Positions 38,462 through 50,900 of a stretch of DNA of 64,000 nt are shown in pieces. Below the pieces are notes generated by a model. The model worked only from the letters and a program-made list of their open reading frames with translations. It had not been told where the DNA came from and did not search any database. Origin of the DNA: Diphasiastrum complanatum (lineage: Eukaryota; Streptophyta; Lycopodiopsida; Lycopodiales; Lycopodiaceae); contig CM055102.1 of the NCBI GenBank assembly GCA_029204225.1, forward strand, positions 48,330,870 to 48,394,869. The letters run 5' to 3'. The position numbers and the translations under genes are program-made. Positions within the stretch are counted from its first letter, which is position 1. The number at the start of each line of letters is the position of its first letter.

Positions 38462-41400
38462 CGCTCGACCCATTTGGGATGAGGTGGAGTTGTTACCCGA
38501 CAAAAAGTGGCATTGCCCTTTTTGTCGAAAGCAGTTCACAAGGAACGCCTCTCGGGTTCGAGCACATTTGGGGGGATTGCGAGTCCAACCCACAGGGGGA
38601 CGCTACGGGATCGGCATTTGTATGGTCATCCCCTCTGCGGAGAGGGCTCGCATTCTCGAGACATATGTTGAGCCAGGTACTGAGGCCGGCGAGCCATCCA
38701 CGAATGCCGCGGGCTCCGCTTCCACTGGTGCACCCATTGCCACCGCCACCGCCACTGCCACCGCCGCCGCATCCGCACCCGCCACCGCCTTCGCCACCGC
38801 CTCCGCCACCCCCTCCGCCAGTACTCCCCATGGATCCACAACCTCCACTGTTGCACCTACGTCTGTGCCACCACCTTCAGATCTGCACGGTCCGTCTGCA
38901 TCCTCCGCTTCCGCACCTACACCTATGCCACCACCTCCAGATCCGCATTGTCCATCCCCATCCTCCCAGCCATCCACATCCCGAGGCACCAGACAGATGT
39001 CCATGTCGGGATTTTCAGAGAGGGGCAACACAGAGAAGCCACTAGGACCATAGCATAGATGTTCTATGACTTGAACCTCCCCTTTATCATGGCATCATCC
39101 CGCATCTTTTGAGAGGCTATCTCAAAAGTTGCAGTCTGCGTGCCCGGCTACACACCACCCACAGCCGACACGCTTCGTGGCCCTTTGCTCCAGGAGCGGG
39201 TTGCATCCGTCAGAGAGAGACTAGCCGCATTGCAGGAGGCCTGGAATAGATACGGCTGCTCCATCATGGCTGATGGGTGGACTGATCGTCGTAGACGTCC
39301 ACTGATCAACGTCATTGTTTCCAGCTGCTACAATTCCATGTTCCTTCGCAGCGTCGATGCCTCTGAGGCAGGGAGAGTGCACACGGCCGAGTACATCTAC
39401 GACATCATCCGTGCAGCAATAGAGGAGGTTGGGCCACAGCGCGTTGTCCAGGTAAATTTTTTTTCAATAGTTGCTTGATACAAATGTTTCAATAGTTTTC
39501 GATTGATTGCAATGTGTTTCCAAGCTGTGCATTAATCGTATCAACTAATCGCAATAGGTTGTGACGGACAATGCGTCCAACTGTTGCGGTATGGAGGAGC
39601 TTCTTATGGTAGAGTACCCCTCCATTGTGTGGACTCCATGTGCCGCACACTCATTGGACCTCCTCCTGCATTCCATCGGGCACCTGCCTTGGGTCAGTGA
39701 GATTCTCGAGGGCACTTGCAGTTGTGGACTTCGTCACACGCAAGCGCCGCACCACCGCCCTTTTCCGCACATTTAGTAGGTAAGATGCTACTTATTTTTT
39801 GGCTCGTTCAAAATGCTTCTTATTTTTTCACTCGTTTCGTGTGTGCCTCTCATTCCGTTTGTCAATGCAGGCTCGACTTGAAGAAGCCCGCTCGCACCCA
39901 CTTTGCCTTTTAGTTCATCATGCTTGAGCGGCTACACAAGCTCAAGGGTGATTTGTGGCGCATGGCTACTTCTGCAGAGTTCACAGCCATGGACATGTCC
40001 ACGACCCCAGAGGGCTTGGCCTTCCACGAGATCCTCTTCATGGAGCCTTTCTGAGTTGATGTCCAGCAGCTCATGGACGTCATGCGCCCCATCTACTCTG
40101 TTTGAAGGCTCGTTGATCGCAAGGGGTGCACGATGGGCCTCCTATATGAGTTCATAGACCGCATAGGCGAGTCTCTCCAACGTTCTGAGCAGGACCGTGC
40201 CAGGTATAACTTTTTCCGTCTCACCATCTTTCCTTCCATTCGCACTCTGTTTCGTCTTGCTGCCGCAGCACGCAATCGTGTAATTGTTGCCTCCACATGG
40301 TATGGTCCACAGGTTGGAGCCTATTAGGCGGTTGTGGCGGCGACGACGGGATAAGTTTCACCGGCCCATTCACAGTGTGGCCCACATATTGCATCCGCTG
40401 TTTCAGAGCGAGAGGCAGTACGACGATGCAGAGTTGCGTGCGGACTGGTTCTCATACATCCGCCTCCTCAGCAGCGACACTGGTATCTGCAGCAGGCTCG
40501 AGGAGTAGAGGCTGAGTTACAGGTAAACTCTTGCTCTATCGTTAGCTTTCGTTCGCTCAATTTCCCTGCGCAGGCTCAATTGTACTCACGCGTATCGCTG
40601 CTCAATTTCAGGCACTGTCTGGGGCTGTTCGGTGAGGACCTTGCACGTGTCCGAGAGAACAGACTTATGCATGTATCATGGTGGGATAGCTACAGCGCTG
40701 GACAGCCAGACCTGAGGACGCTCGCGTTCCGAGTCCTTTGTATGTTATCTAATCTCATTCATCCAACCAGTTTCCGCATTGTCTCTACAAGGCCGGGACT
40801 CACTCGAGTGGCTGCCAATTAATGCAGGATTGTTCTGCTTGCGTGTGCGAGCGGAACTGGTCAGCGTTCAGCCTTGTTCACACAAACAAGCAGAACTGCC
40901 TCACGACTGAGCGATGCAATGACTTGGTGTACTGCAACACCAACACCAGGGTGGTTCGACGCATCGCGGACGCATGAGAGCAGGAGGCGTACGCTCCCTA
41001 CTGTTGCAGGTATATGTCTATGCTCTATCGTTTGCTCTCTTATTAGTTTAAGACAATCAGTTTAATGCCCTCACGATTGCTTCGACTATTCTCACGAATG
41101 ATTGACATGTGTAGGTCAATCCCGATGATTGCCTTCTTCCAGCGGCCGATCCTGAGGCAGAGCCAGAGGTTGATCCAGACGAGGCCGCTCAGCGTGCTCT
41201 GCGAGGTGATCCTGAGGATGATTCTGACACCGAGGAGCCTACCCCCCTCCCTGCTGACGTTCCATTGCCCTCCTCCTCTGATGAGCCCACATATGATTCA
41301 GATGAGATGGTCGACATTGCAGGGGATGGTCCACATGCCCCACCCAGTACTCCCGCTACACGCCCCCTTTCAGATGATGGCTGGTCAAAGTTTGTGAGGG

Positions 41401-41859
41401 AGACAGAGGCGAGAGAGACGACTCAGAGCATCACAGGCAGTCGGTTCTTCCCAGAGACCCCCTCGTGGCAGAGGGAGACCCCCAGGCAGGAGTGTACCAC
41501 AGAGGGTTCTTTCCGGCAAACCCAAAGGCAGGCCAGCCAAGAGGGGACGCACCGATGATTTTTCTAGTCGTCTCTTGGCAGGCGTTGGCCCGGACTTGGA
41601 GGAGTCCCAGATGCCTCCAGACTCCCAGGCAGACTTTGTATTTAACACCCCCTGTAGATGCATCTGGCACGCCGAGGGATGATTTTTTTAGCACAGACTT
41701 GTAGATATTATACACACAGACTATCATGTATATTGGCATCAGACGAGATGTATATATTTTTTTACAATTTCTTTGTGTCATGGCTAATTTATCATGGTTG
41801 CTCACAAATGGTTAGCTCTGTGAAATTTGAATGGTTAGTTAGAAATGGTTTGCTCCGTG

Positions 41860-41930
<71 letters not shown>

Positions 41931-44900
41931 AACACATCTTCATGTCTCTCATAACATCTGCATCATGTTCAACCATTGAACATAACATGCTAACATAACA
42001 CCCTAAACCCTAACAAATCATCATAACCCCACAACCCCACAACCATGACTATCAAAACAAGCCACAGCCATAATCATCATCAACCCCACATCCTCATGTC
42101 TATCCGAAGTTCGACATTGAACAGGGCTTCAAGGACACTTGGTGAGGGACGGGAACTGAAAACATTTGGAATCGACAAAAATGGCCCAGGAATACAATCC
42201 ACAGATTCGTGATCCCGATACAAACTCAAGGGACCGAGCCTGGCTCGTGTTAGGTATCGTTCGGTCAAAATGGCCCTTCAACGGGATAGAAACGCAATTA
42301 GGTCAAGCGAAATGGACTAGTTTTGCAACTTTCCATCCGACAGCCCCGTTTCTCCAAACGGGATCCGTTTCAGATGTCGTCTTTTTCGGCCAGTGGACAA
42401 CCTCGATAGGAACCTATGGGAACAGACAGGACGAGGAACAGACGGACGGCCGGCCCAAAACGTCCGTCCGACGTTAAACAGAGCTTCAAGGACACCACGT
42501 GAAAATTGATCTCAAGGCACAAAAAAATTCCCAGAAAGAATTGGGGCCCGACTACCCAAAAAAAAAGGCGTGAAAACGTTCATTGATATCTTGAGTAGAT
42601 TTGGCCTACATCTTATATAAGTGTAAATGTTCGAGTGCAGTATATCACTAAATAATTTAAATAAATCACAAATCACAAATTTACAATGACATTTTGTGTA
42701 ATAGTCACAACAATTACATTCAAGCTTTAAATATTCACAACAATGAGACTATCAATCCTACAAAAGGACATATTTATGAGTTGTCCATTAAGTTTGAACA
42801 AATACTTTTTGACCTCTTACAAATTCAGGAAAAATTGGAATATCAATAAGTTCCATATAAAGGCATAGCAAGATGTAGATTGAACAAACAAAAGTTTGGA
42901 CTTCTACCCATATCAACATTGATCCATGAGAAACCCTTAGAGGATGGAGGAGAAATCCAAGAGAAAAATTGAGCCCTTACCATGACAATCTACCTAAATT
43001 CTTTGATGGGTGAATTTTCACATCTGTGTAAAAGTTGCTATAGCATGCAACAAAATTCGTGACTCTCCTACAAAATTTCTTATTTTTATGAATTATTCAT
43101 TGCTATACTTATAGAAGCTAACATTGTGTCAGTGATTTGAATTTGTAACATCACTTGATTGGCCAAATCTAACAATGGGGATCTTGCAACACGTGGAAAA
43201 TCCACCAACCAACTTTTAAAAAAAATAGTTTCAAGGGTGAGTTTTACACCACGTTGCACGCATATTCTAAAAACTGAAAACAAGGCATACAACCTCGCCT
43301 TCACATCTTTCCCAACGAGAATACTAGATGATCATTCTACTCAATTGTAGCAAGAAACATAAATTAAAATAGCACTATTTAGATCACTAACGCCCATAAG
43401 AAGATGCAAATCATAAGCATTTAAATAAAAAGCTATGTTAAGCCTTCAAAACTCCTAATATTGGTCCAATAAGCTTGAGAATCCTCAAAGGTGTTTTGCA
43501 ACTTTTTGTAAAATAAGAAGATTAAGATAAAGATGACATATAATTAATAACGAAGTCAAGGACTCCTCTTTAGAAGAAATGTTGCTTGGTTAGGTTAGAA
43601 ACCTAAAAATACTTCCTTTTCAATAAAAATCAACCTGATGTAGGCGTCTGATTCAAGAGAGGTGGATTTGGGGCCTCCCCTCCGACGGCAAAAGTGTTTG
43701 GGTCTCTTGATTGTGAAGAAGGCAAATCTTTTACTGCTGCATATTCTCCGTGCACCTACGCATCTCAATAGTCATTGTGGCAAAATCATGGCAAAGGAAC
43801 TGAACACATATTCATAACCTAAGTGGCGGATAATATGAAAATCTTACACCTTTTCACAACAAGAAGCTGAAAACCGTTACTCCCATCTCATTTTCATACA
43901 GGTGGAACATATAAATCCTCATAAAAATACAACTTGATAAAAAATGAATTGTTGTCTGATATTAAGTAGGCGGTACCGCACCTTACAAGTGATCCTCATC
44001 TGACGACTGATGGACACATACAATAACCACAAGAAATATGTGTGCATGTTAGTCGGAGACAAACTTAATTTCAAAGAAAAAAATTACGTATGCAAGAAAA
44101 TTTATAATTCTAATGCACCATAAAAATGATAGCATCTTCAGTTATCCTACAATCATTCTAACTTAAAAGTGTCAATAACCAATGTGTCATATTTTGACTT
44201 ACTCAATGGCTAACGAACTACAAAATTACCAAACACAAACCTGGCATTGTTTAAAACTAGCTAATAAGAATCACTAATTGAGCAAGGCTTGTTGAGTCTC
44301 TTTGTCATATGGTAGCAAAAGTCATCGGGTAGTAGAAACCCTCAGGTAGCAGAAGTCCTTCGTGTTGGATAGCTTCAGGCCATCGCTGTTGGATAGAAAC
44401 TTGTTCCTAAAAGTCATTGCCTCAAAAGCAAGACTTGATTGGGATGTGATTAGATCCACAATCGTTGCTTACAAGGAGCCAAAAAATCATAGCAAGGAAA
44501 ATTTTCAATAAGGAGATTAAGGTAGCACAAGTGATTTTATCCCAACTCTTGTTGGCAGTCACTACCTAGCATATGTCATATTTACTGATGGGAGGTACCA
44601 TCTGTGAATCGACCGTCAAAACAACAATTTGGAAATGGAAGCGGCTCTTGAATGCAAGGTGGAGAAATTGAAACCCTTGAAACAAATAGAAAACATGCAA
44701 AGTAATATCCACAGCTTGCAAGCTATAGTTGCAGAGCTCAAAATCAATGACAACAAGAAAACAACAGAAATCAAGAGCTAAAGACCGATACTACAAGTCT
44801 AGGAGAGCACAACCCATTCTCACGACACTAGAGATCTCCATAATATCCAGGAGCTAGAGAAGTTAGTCGAGCTTTGGAAGGACATAAAAATGTGGGTATA

Positions 44901-47900
44901 AGTGGCAAGAGGCAATCTTTCGATGGTAGGATAGTTGCCTACCATGATGGTGACAGGTAACGGATAATTAATCAAGGCCACTGTGGCTAGAAAAAAGCTT
45001 CAGGACAGCAAATCCTTCAACATTAGAGTGTGAGGAGTTCTTGACACCAATAATATTATGGACGAAGCCGCCAATAATTTTAACCGTCAATTTGGGGTTA
45101 GCAGACGTAGCTAGCCTTGATAAAGCTTGGAGAAAGCTATCAGCATTCTTGTTATTTATTTTCACACGCTCGAAGGTAGACATAAAGATTTTAAGCATGA
45201 TTTAAACTTAGCGAGGCTTTAGTTACATTCCTGGATCATGACCTCACTTCCCTAGAAGTGTTTGAAAGAAAAAAAGTATTTCAAGAAGCTAAAGAGAAAG
45301 GGAAATGGGTTACTTAAAGAAGCCCTATTTTCTTTAATAGAGGATCTCCACCAAATCTAGCAGATAGGCAATTGGGCCTCAACCCATGCTAATGCCATGG
45401 GTCCCAATCCTCTCTCCTAAAGTTTGGTAGTTGGAATTGTAATGGCATCCACTCTTCTTCACGGTCGATGACTTACATGATTTCATACGGAAAGGGAATA
45501 TTGTTTCCTTTATAGATACACACGAAAGCCAAATCAGGGGGGTTCCTATTTATCAAGGATTTCACTGGATTTTAGTACACGAGGGAAGTGCAATCACAAA
45601 GTGGCAGGTGATCGAGAGGGGTGGCCAGTCTCTTCAGAGATTCGTCACAAAAATCAAGCAAGACTTAAGGCAAAACTCCTATGGATCATACTTTAGGTCA
45701 AGTGGTTGGATTGGAAAGAAGACATTTACATTGCAACTTATTACTTCCGACCATAGACTTTGAACTTTGCTGATAGGATAGACGAGACTCCATTTGACAA
45801 GAGTTTTGATAGGATTTTGGAGGACATCATGGTAATTGCAAAGACGGGCCACTCCTCCACTTTGGTTTACCAAGGTACCCTTCACTCCCTTCTCATCCAT
45901 TTCCCATCCAACTACAGTCTAAAAGTCCAAGGATATTTCCTTTCATCCTCCCTCCATTCTGCAGCTGCAATGGCTTTCTGAACCAAGGCAGTTATGAGAA
46001 AAGGTGAACCTAAGACTCATGACAACCAACCCATGGAATGATGACGAATGTCACCTCCTCCATCTACTCAAGCATCAAAATTGCCACTCCCCTCTTGACG
46101 TCAAGAGAGCTATTAGTAACCAATACCAAGCCGCATGTCGATCAAAAAAGGCCCAATTTGAACATCTCAAGCACAATAGGTTATTGAACCTATTTTTAAG
46201 CCCCTCTTTGAAGTCCCTTTCAAAGGCTTCCCAACCGCCTAGTCCCAACATCATTAATCTCCAAGCTTTGACCAACTACATCACCTCACTTTACAACATC
46301 CTCTCCACCCCCATATCTCTCTCACATAGACCCACAAGCTTCCACTTTTTCCACCCCCTTGATGGTCTAGCAGGCTATCAACAAACTTCACCATCACGAA
46401 GCCAGAGCCATTCCACATCAAGTTAGCAAAGTTTGCACATCCTCCCATTCAGCTCGAGGCGATTTTGCATTTGATCATATTCATCCAGCAAGCCAAAGTT
46501 CGTACACTCATAGGTCGTTGAGGTTACATGAGCAGGGCCATCTTTTCTCTTGGTATTCCAGGCAAACCAGCTTCTTAGATCATGTGGCTTATCCATGACA
46601 CAGCATCAAAAGGTTCAGGGTATGTTTAGGGAGTATATGCTCAGCGTGTTTGGGAAGGTGGGTACCCAACTACACTTCTATAGGACACATTTCCTACAAA
46701 AGACATACTATTGGGGCACCATACCTAGACCTGAAGATTTCACCCTCTAAGATTCACACTTGGGCAATTGCAAGTGTCGTCCCATCATCTCCAAATTGAG
46801 ACTAGCAAATATGAGGGTAGTCCTCAAGAAGACGGGACAACAGACTTTGTTCAACCAGGAATAAAGCTCTCTCTTTGTCTATTATCTCTTACTTATAAAA
46901 ATTTGTACAAAGTTCATGTATGCATGCAATGAGAATTTTATGGTATTAACTGTTGGATTTTGATGCTCAGCCTATCAATAATGAGCATTCTGAAAAATCT
47001 GTCGAAGTTCGACTACATTGACTTCGAAGTCATCGACTTCATCGACTTCGACTTCTCTCATGTAGATATATACATATGTTCAAACTCAACATCGACATTT
47101 TTCCCTAACTCCATCAAATCCGAGATTGTTGACTAACCCGACTTTGTCGACTTTTCACCAACCATCAACTAACCGACTTTTTCCCATCAGGGAAAAAAAT
47201 CGATCAAAATAAACTGTCAATAGACTTTATGGCAGTTCACCAACTATTGTACATACATTTATTGTTACAAGGCGGTTGTAATAAATAGCAAATAGCATTT
47301 CAAGCTAAATAGATATTTAACAGACAGATACTTAGCAAAAATATATTTGTCAAGTAGATATTTGTAATATAGAATCAACTGAGAACGCACTTAGTTGAGG
47401 GTTGATCACTAATCAATCTTCTCAATTAGATTTTTCTGTTGCCAGCGTTTTCACGCTCAACTATCAAGCTGAAGTTATCACTTCAAGCAATTGTGTACTC
47501 GTTGTTGATATTAATTAGAGTACAATTTTTGTCTCACTACTGTATTGTTCATTTGTGCTTATCTGAATCATTAATCTTGAATATTTCTACTGCTAACTGT
47601 GGCGCTTCCGATCCTACACCGCCCACTCTCGCTCAAGCTTCCGCTGCCAGCCATATTCTCGATTTCCAATGTTACATACCTATGTAACTAGCAGTACTTC
47701 AGACCCCTAATAGTCCATTTAGTGTTGGGGGCTAAATGGCAATGTACCCTTAGGATTAAGGGTATGTGCCCATGGATAAGGACAGGCAAGTGACTATACC
47801 TTAGTTGGAGGTATGGAGTGTCCTTGGTGTCCTTGGTTAAGGGCAAGTAGGTGTCTATGCCTTGGATGGAGGTATGAAACCTAGAGAGGTGTTAGAAAGT

Positions 47901-50900
47901 CATTGGATGGCTATTTTTCTAAACTTTGGGCCTCAACCTTGAACCATATCACTTAATTGGTCTAGGACCAAAGTATATATGCACAACTTGGGCAATGGGA
48001 TCTAGTAGGAGGGCGCCCTTCTAAAGTGTCCATTGAGTTCTCAACTCCCACAAGAAAGGCATTCAAAGAGTCATAGGTTATGGAAGGAGTCTCTTGACCT
48101 TCCATAAGCCTATGGAGGCTCTTGGAGATTCTTTAACTCCCCTAGGCTTCTCTCTCTCTCATTGGATGAGCATGGAACTCCATAGTGCATTGGAGGGGTC
48201 CATGGGCCATCTATATGAGGGTAGTAGGGCGCCCATTGTGGAGGAGAGATCTCTCTTGTTTGCTTTGCTTATGCTCTAGTGTTGCTACTAGTGTGTAGAG
48301 TGCTTTCTTGTGGTAGTATGCTTGAGGTTTGGATCTTGCTTATGGTATGGGACATAAGTAGGGTTTGGATCTTGAGTATGCTATGGAGTGTTGTGGTATG
48401 CTTGTGATTTGTTTATGGTTAGCAAGGGGGTGCTAGATAGGTCTTGCTTGGAGCTTGGATCTAGCTATGGTTGGGTGGCGAATACTTGAGGCCAGCTTGT
48501 TATCTATCTTTGTGTTTAAAGAGTAGGGACACAGGTGGAGGAGAGATCCTTAGAGGCTTGCAGATCCTTACTTGCAGGTGGAGGCATCCTAGCTTGGAGT
48601 TGGGGAGCATCTTGAAGCTTGCAGGTTGCTTGGAGGATATTTGGAGGCTCTACCTTGGATTTGGAGGACTTCCTCACTTCTACTTGTAAAAGTGGTATCA
48701 GAGCTAGACAAAGGATGGTAACCTTTCTAACCTTCTTCAAGTTCTATTAAGATCACCAACTAATTTTTTTTTGGGATGTATGCAATGCTCTGCACACGAC
48801 CAGACCTTGCATACTCAATCAGTTCACTTAGCCAGTTCCTATCGAATCTAGGTTTGTGGAAAGCATTCATGAAAGTCATGAAATGCGTTCAAGCAACTAA
48901 AAACTTCAGCATCTGATATGGAGGCAGCCAATCTGCCAATATTCTCAAAGGATACACAGATGTGGATTGGGCAGGAGATATCGATACCAGAAGATCAACT
49001 TCTGGATTTGTATTTTGATACAATCAAGGCCCAATCTCTTGGAACAGCCGAAAGCAGACCTCGGTAGCATTATCATCGACTGAATCAGAATACATAGTTG
49101 CCACAAATGCTACCAAGGAGGCAATTTGGCTAAGGCACCTACTTGCAGATATCGACCTTGCTCAGGAACATCCAACTACAATTTACTGTGATAATCAAAG
49201 CACAATAGCACTCTCTCTAAATCCGAGAATTTACTCTCGGAGCAAACATATCGAAATCAGGTATCACTACCTTACAGAAAAAGTGCAAGGCAGGGAAGTG
49301 TCACTGATTTCCTGCAGGACAAATTACTTCACAAAGGCTCCATCAAAGCTGCACCATCTCAGATTCAACGACATGTTAAATATGAAGATCAAAAATTTCC
49401 AGGATCCACATTAAGGGGGAGTGTTGGATTTTGATGCTCAGACTCAAATCCATTCAATAATGAGCATCCTGAAAAATCTGTCGAAGTTCGACTGCATCGA
49501 CTTTGAAGTCATCGACTTCATCAGCTTCGACTTCTCTCATGTAGATATATACATATGTTCAAACTCGACATCGACGTACTCGACTTGCTCGACATCGACG
49601 TTTTTCCCTAACTCCATCAAATCCGAGATTTTCGACTTACCCAACTTTGTCGACTTTTCACCAACCATCAACTAACCGACTTTTATCAACTTTTTCCCAT
49701 GAGGGAAAAAAATCAATCAAAATAAACTGTCAGAAGAATAATTTATGGCAGTTCACCAACTATTGTACATACATTTATTGTTACAAGGCGGTTGTAATAA
49801 ATAGCAGATAGCATTTAATGCTAAATAGATATTTAGCAAGAAGATATTTGTCATATAGAATCAACTGAGAACGCACTCAGTTGAGGGTTGATCACTAATC
49901 AATCTTCTCAATTGGATTTTTCTATTGCCAATGTTTTCACACTCAACTATCAAGCTGAAGTTATCACTTCAAGCAATTGTACTCGTTGTTGATATTAATC
50001 AGAGTGCAATTTTTGTCTCACTACTGTATTGTTCATTTGCGCTTATCTGAATCATTAATCTTGAATATTTCTGCTGCTAACTGTGGCGCTTCCGATCCTA
50101 CACAGCCCACTCTCACTCAAGCTTCTGCTGCCAACCATACTCTCGATTTCCGACATTAACTCCACTTGTTCTTAGATTGTAGCATGACAATTACCTTTGA
50201 TATTCAAACTATTGTCTGATTCTTCATGTGTACACACATGTCACCATTGAAACTCTACTTTGAGCGAATCACTCCAGTTTCCTGTATTTGCTCATGCTAG
50301 GGTTGAGGGTGTTACATATATCCATTCACCTTCTTGCATCTTTCATTGTTGTCTATACATCTTCCACTCAAAACATGTACAATTGATAAGACTGCCATTC
50401 TATAGTTTCCACGTATTCAACCCGATTCCCTGTTTTTTTCAGTCTCCAGAACCTTCCAAAGTGCTTACTATTTACTACATATAGAGGCAAAGATCCTCAT
50501 TTCTCAAATTATTGAGTTTGAGGTCACGATCTCTTTGTAGAGAAGTTCTATCTTTTGGGGATCTTTGGTAGAGATTTGTCGAAGCTCTAGGCATGGATCT
50601 TTAATAAGTTTTTTTTGTTGGATAATGCATTGTAACTGATATGTGGCTTTACGTACTCCAATGGATGCCATATATGTGAATGTGTTCATAACAATGTTGC
50701 AGTGGATCACAATCCGCTACAAATCGTTCCGGAACGCCAGCGATCCGCGACCTAAATCACAACCTTTTTTTTTGTGGAAAAAATACTAATGGCCAAAATT
50801 TTTAAAATCATCAATGAATGCATCTAAAGAACAATGTATTGATAAACTAAAAAGAGGCAAAAATAAAATTGCATACAGGCTAGAGCCATATTGATCCGGT

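Larger units (their letters stand above)
46951..50155 (+). mobile_element. Chimeric, internally deleted copia element with LTR pair and TSD
   Basis: LTRs at 46951-47676 and 49422-50155 begin TGTTGGATTTTGATGCTCAG and are nearly identical along most of their length. The outer flanks carry the same 5 bp, TTAAC (46946-46950 and 50156-50160), so both LTRs entered in one event. The interior holds sequence of another LTR family with its own primer-binding site (47723-48704) and only the RNase H end of the polyprotein (48773-49414). It lies antisense to PRL1 in intron 1. Confidence 0.9.

Noticed and set aside
38493-39045. Gly- or Pro-rich alternative frames over the hAT linker
   Set aside because: They are shadows of a GC-rich codon repeat in the transposase frame.
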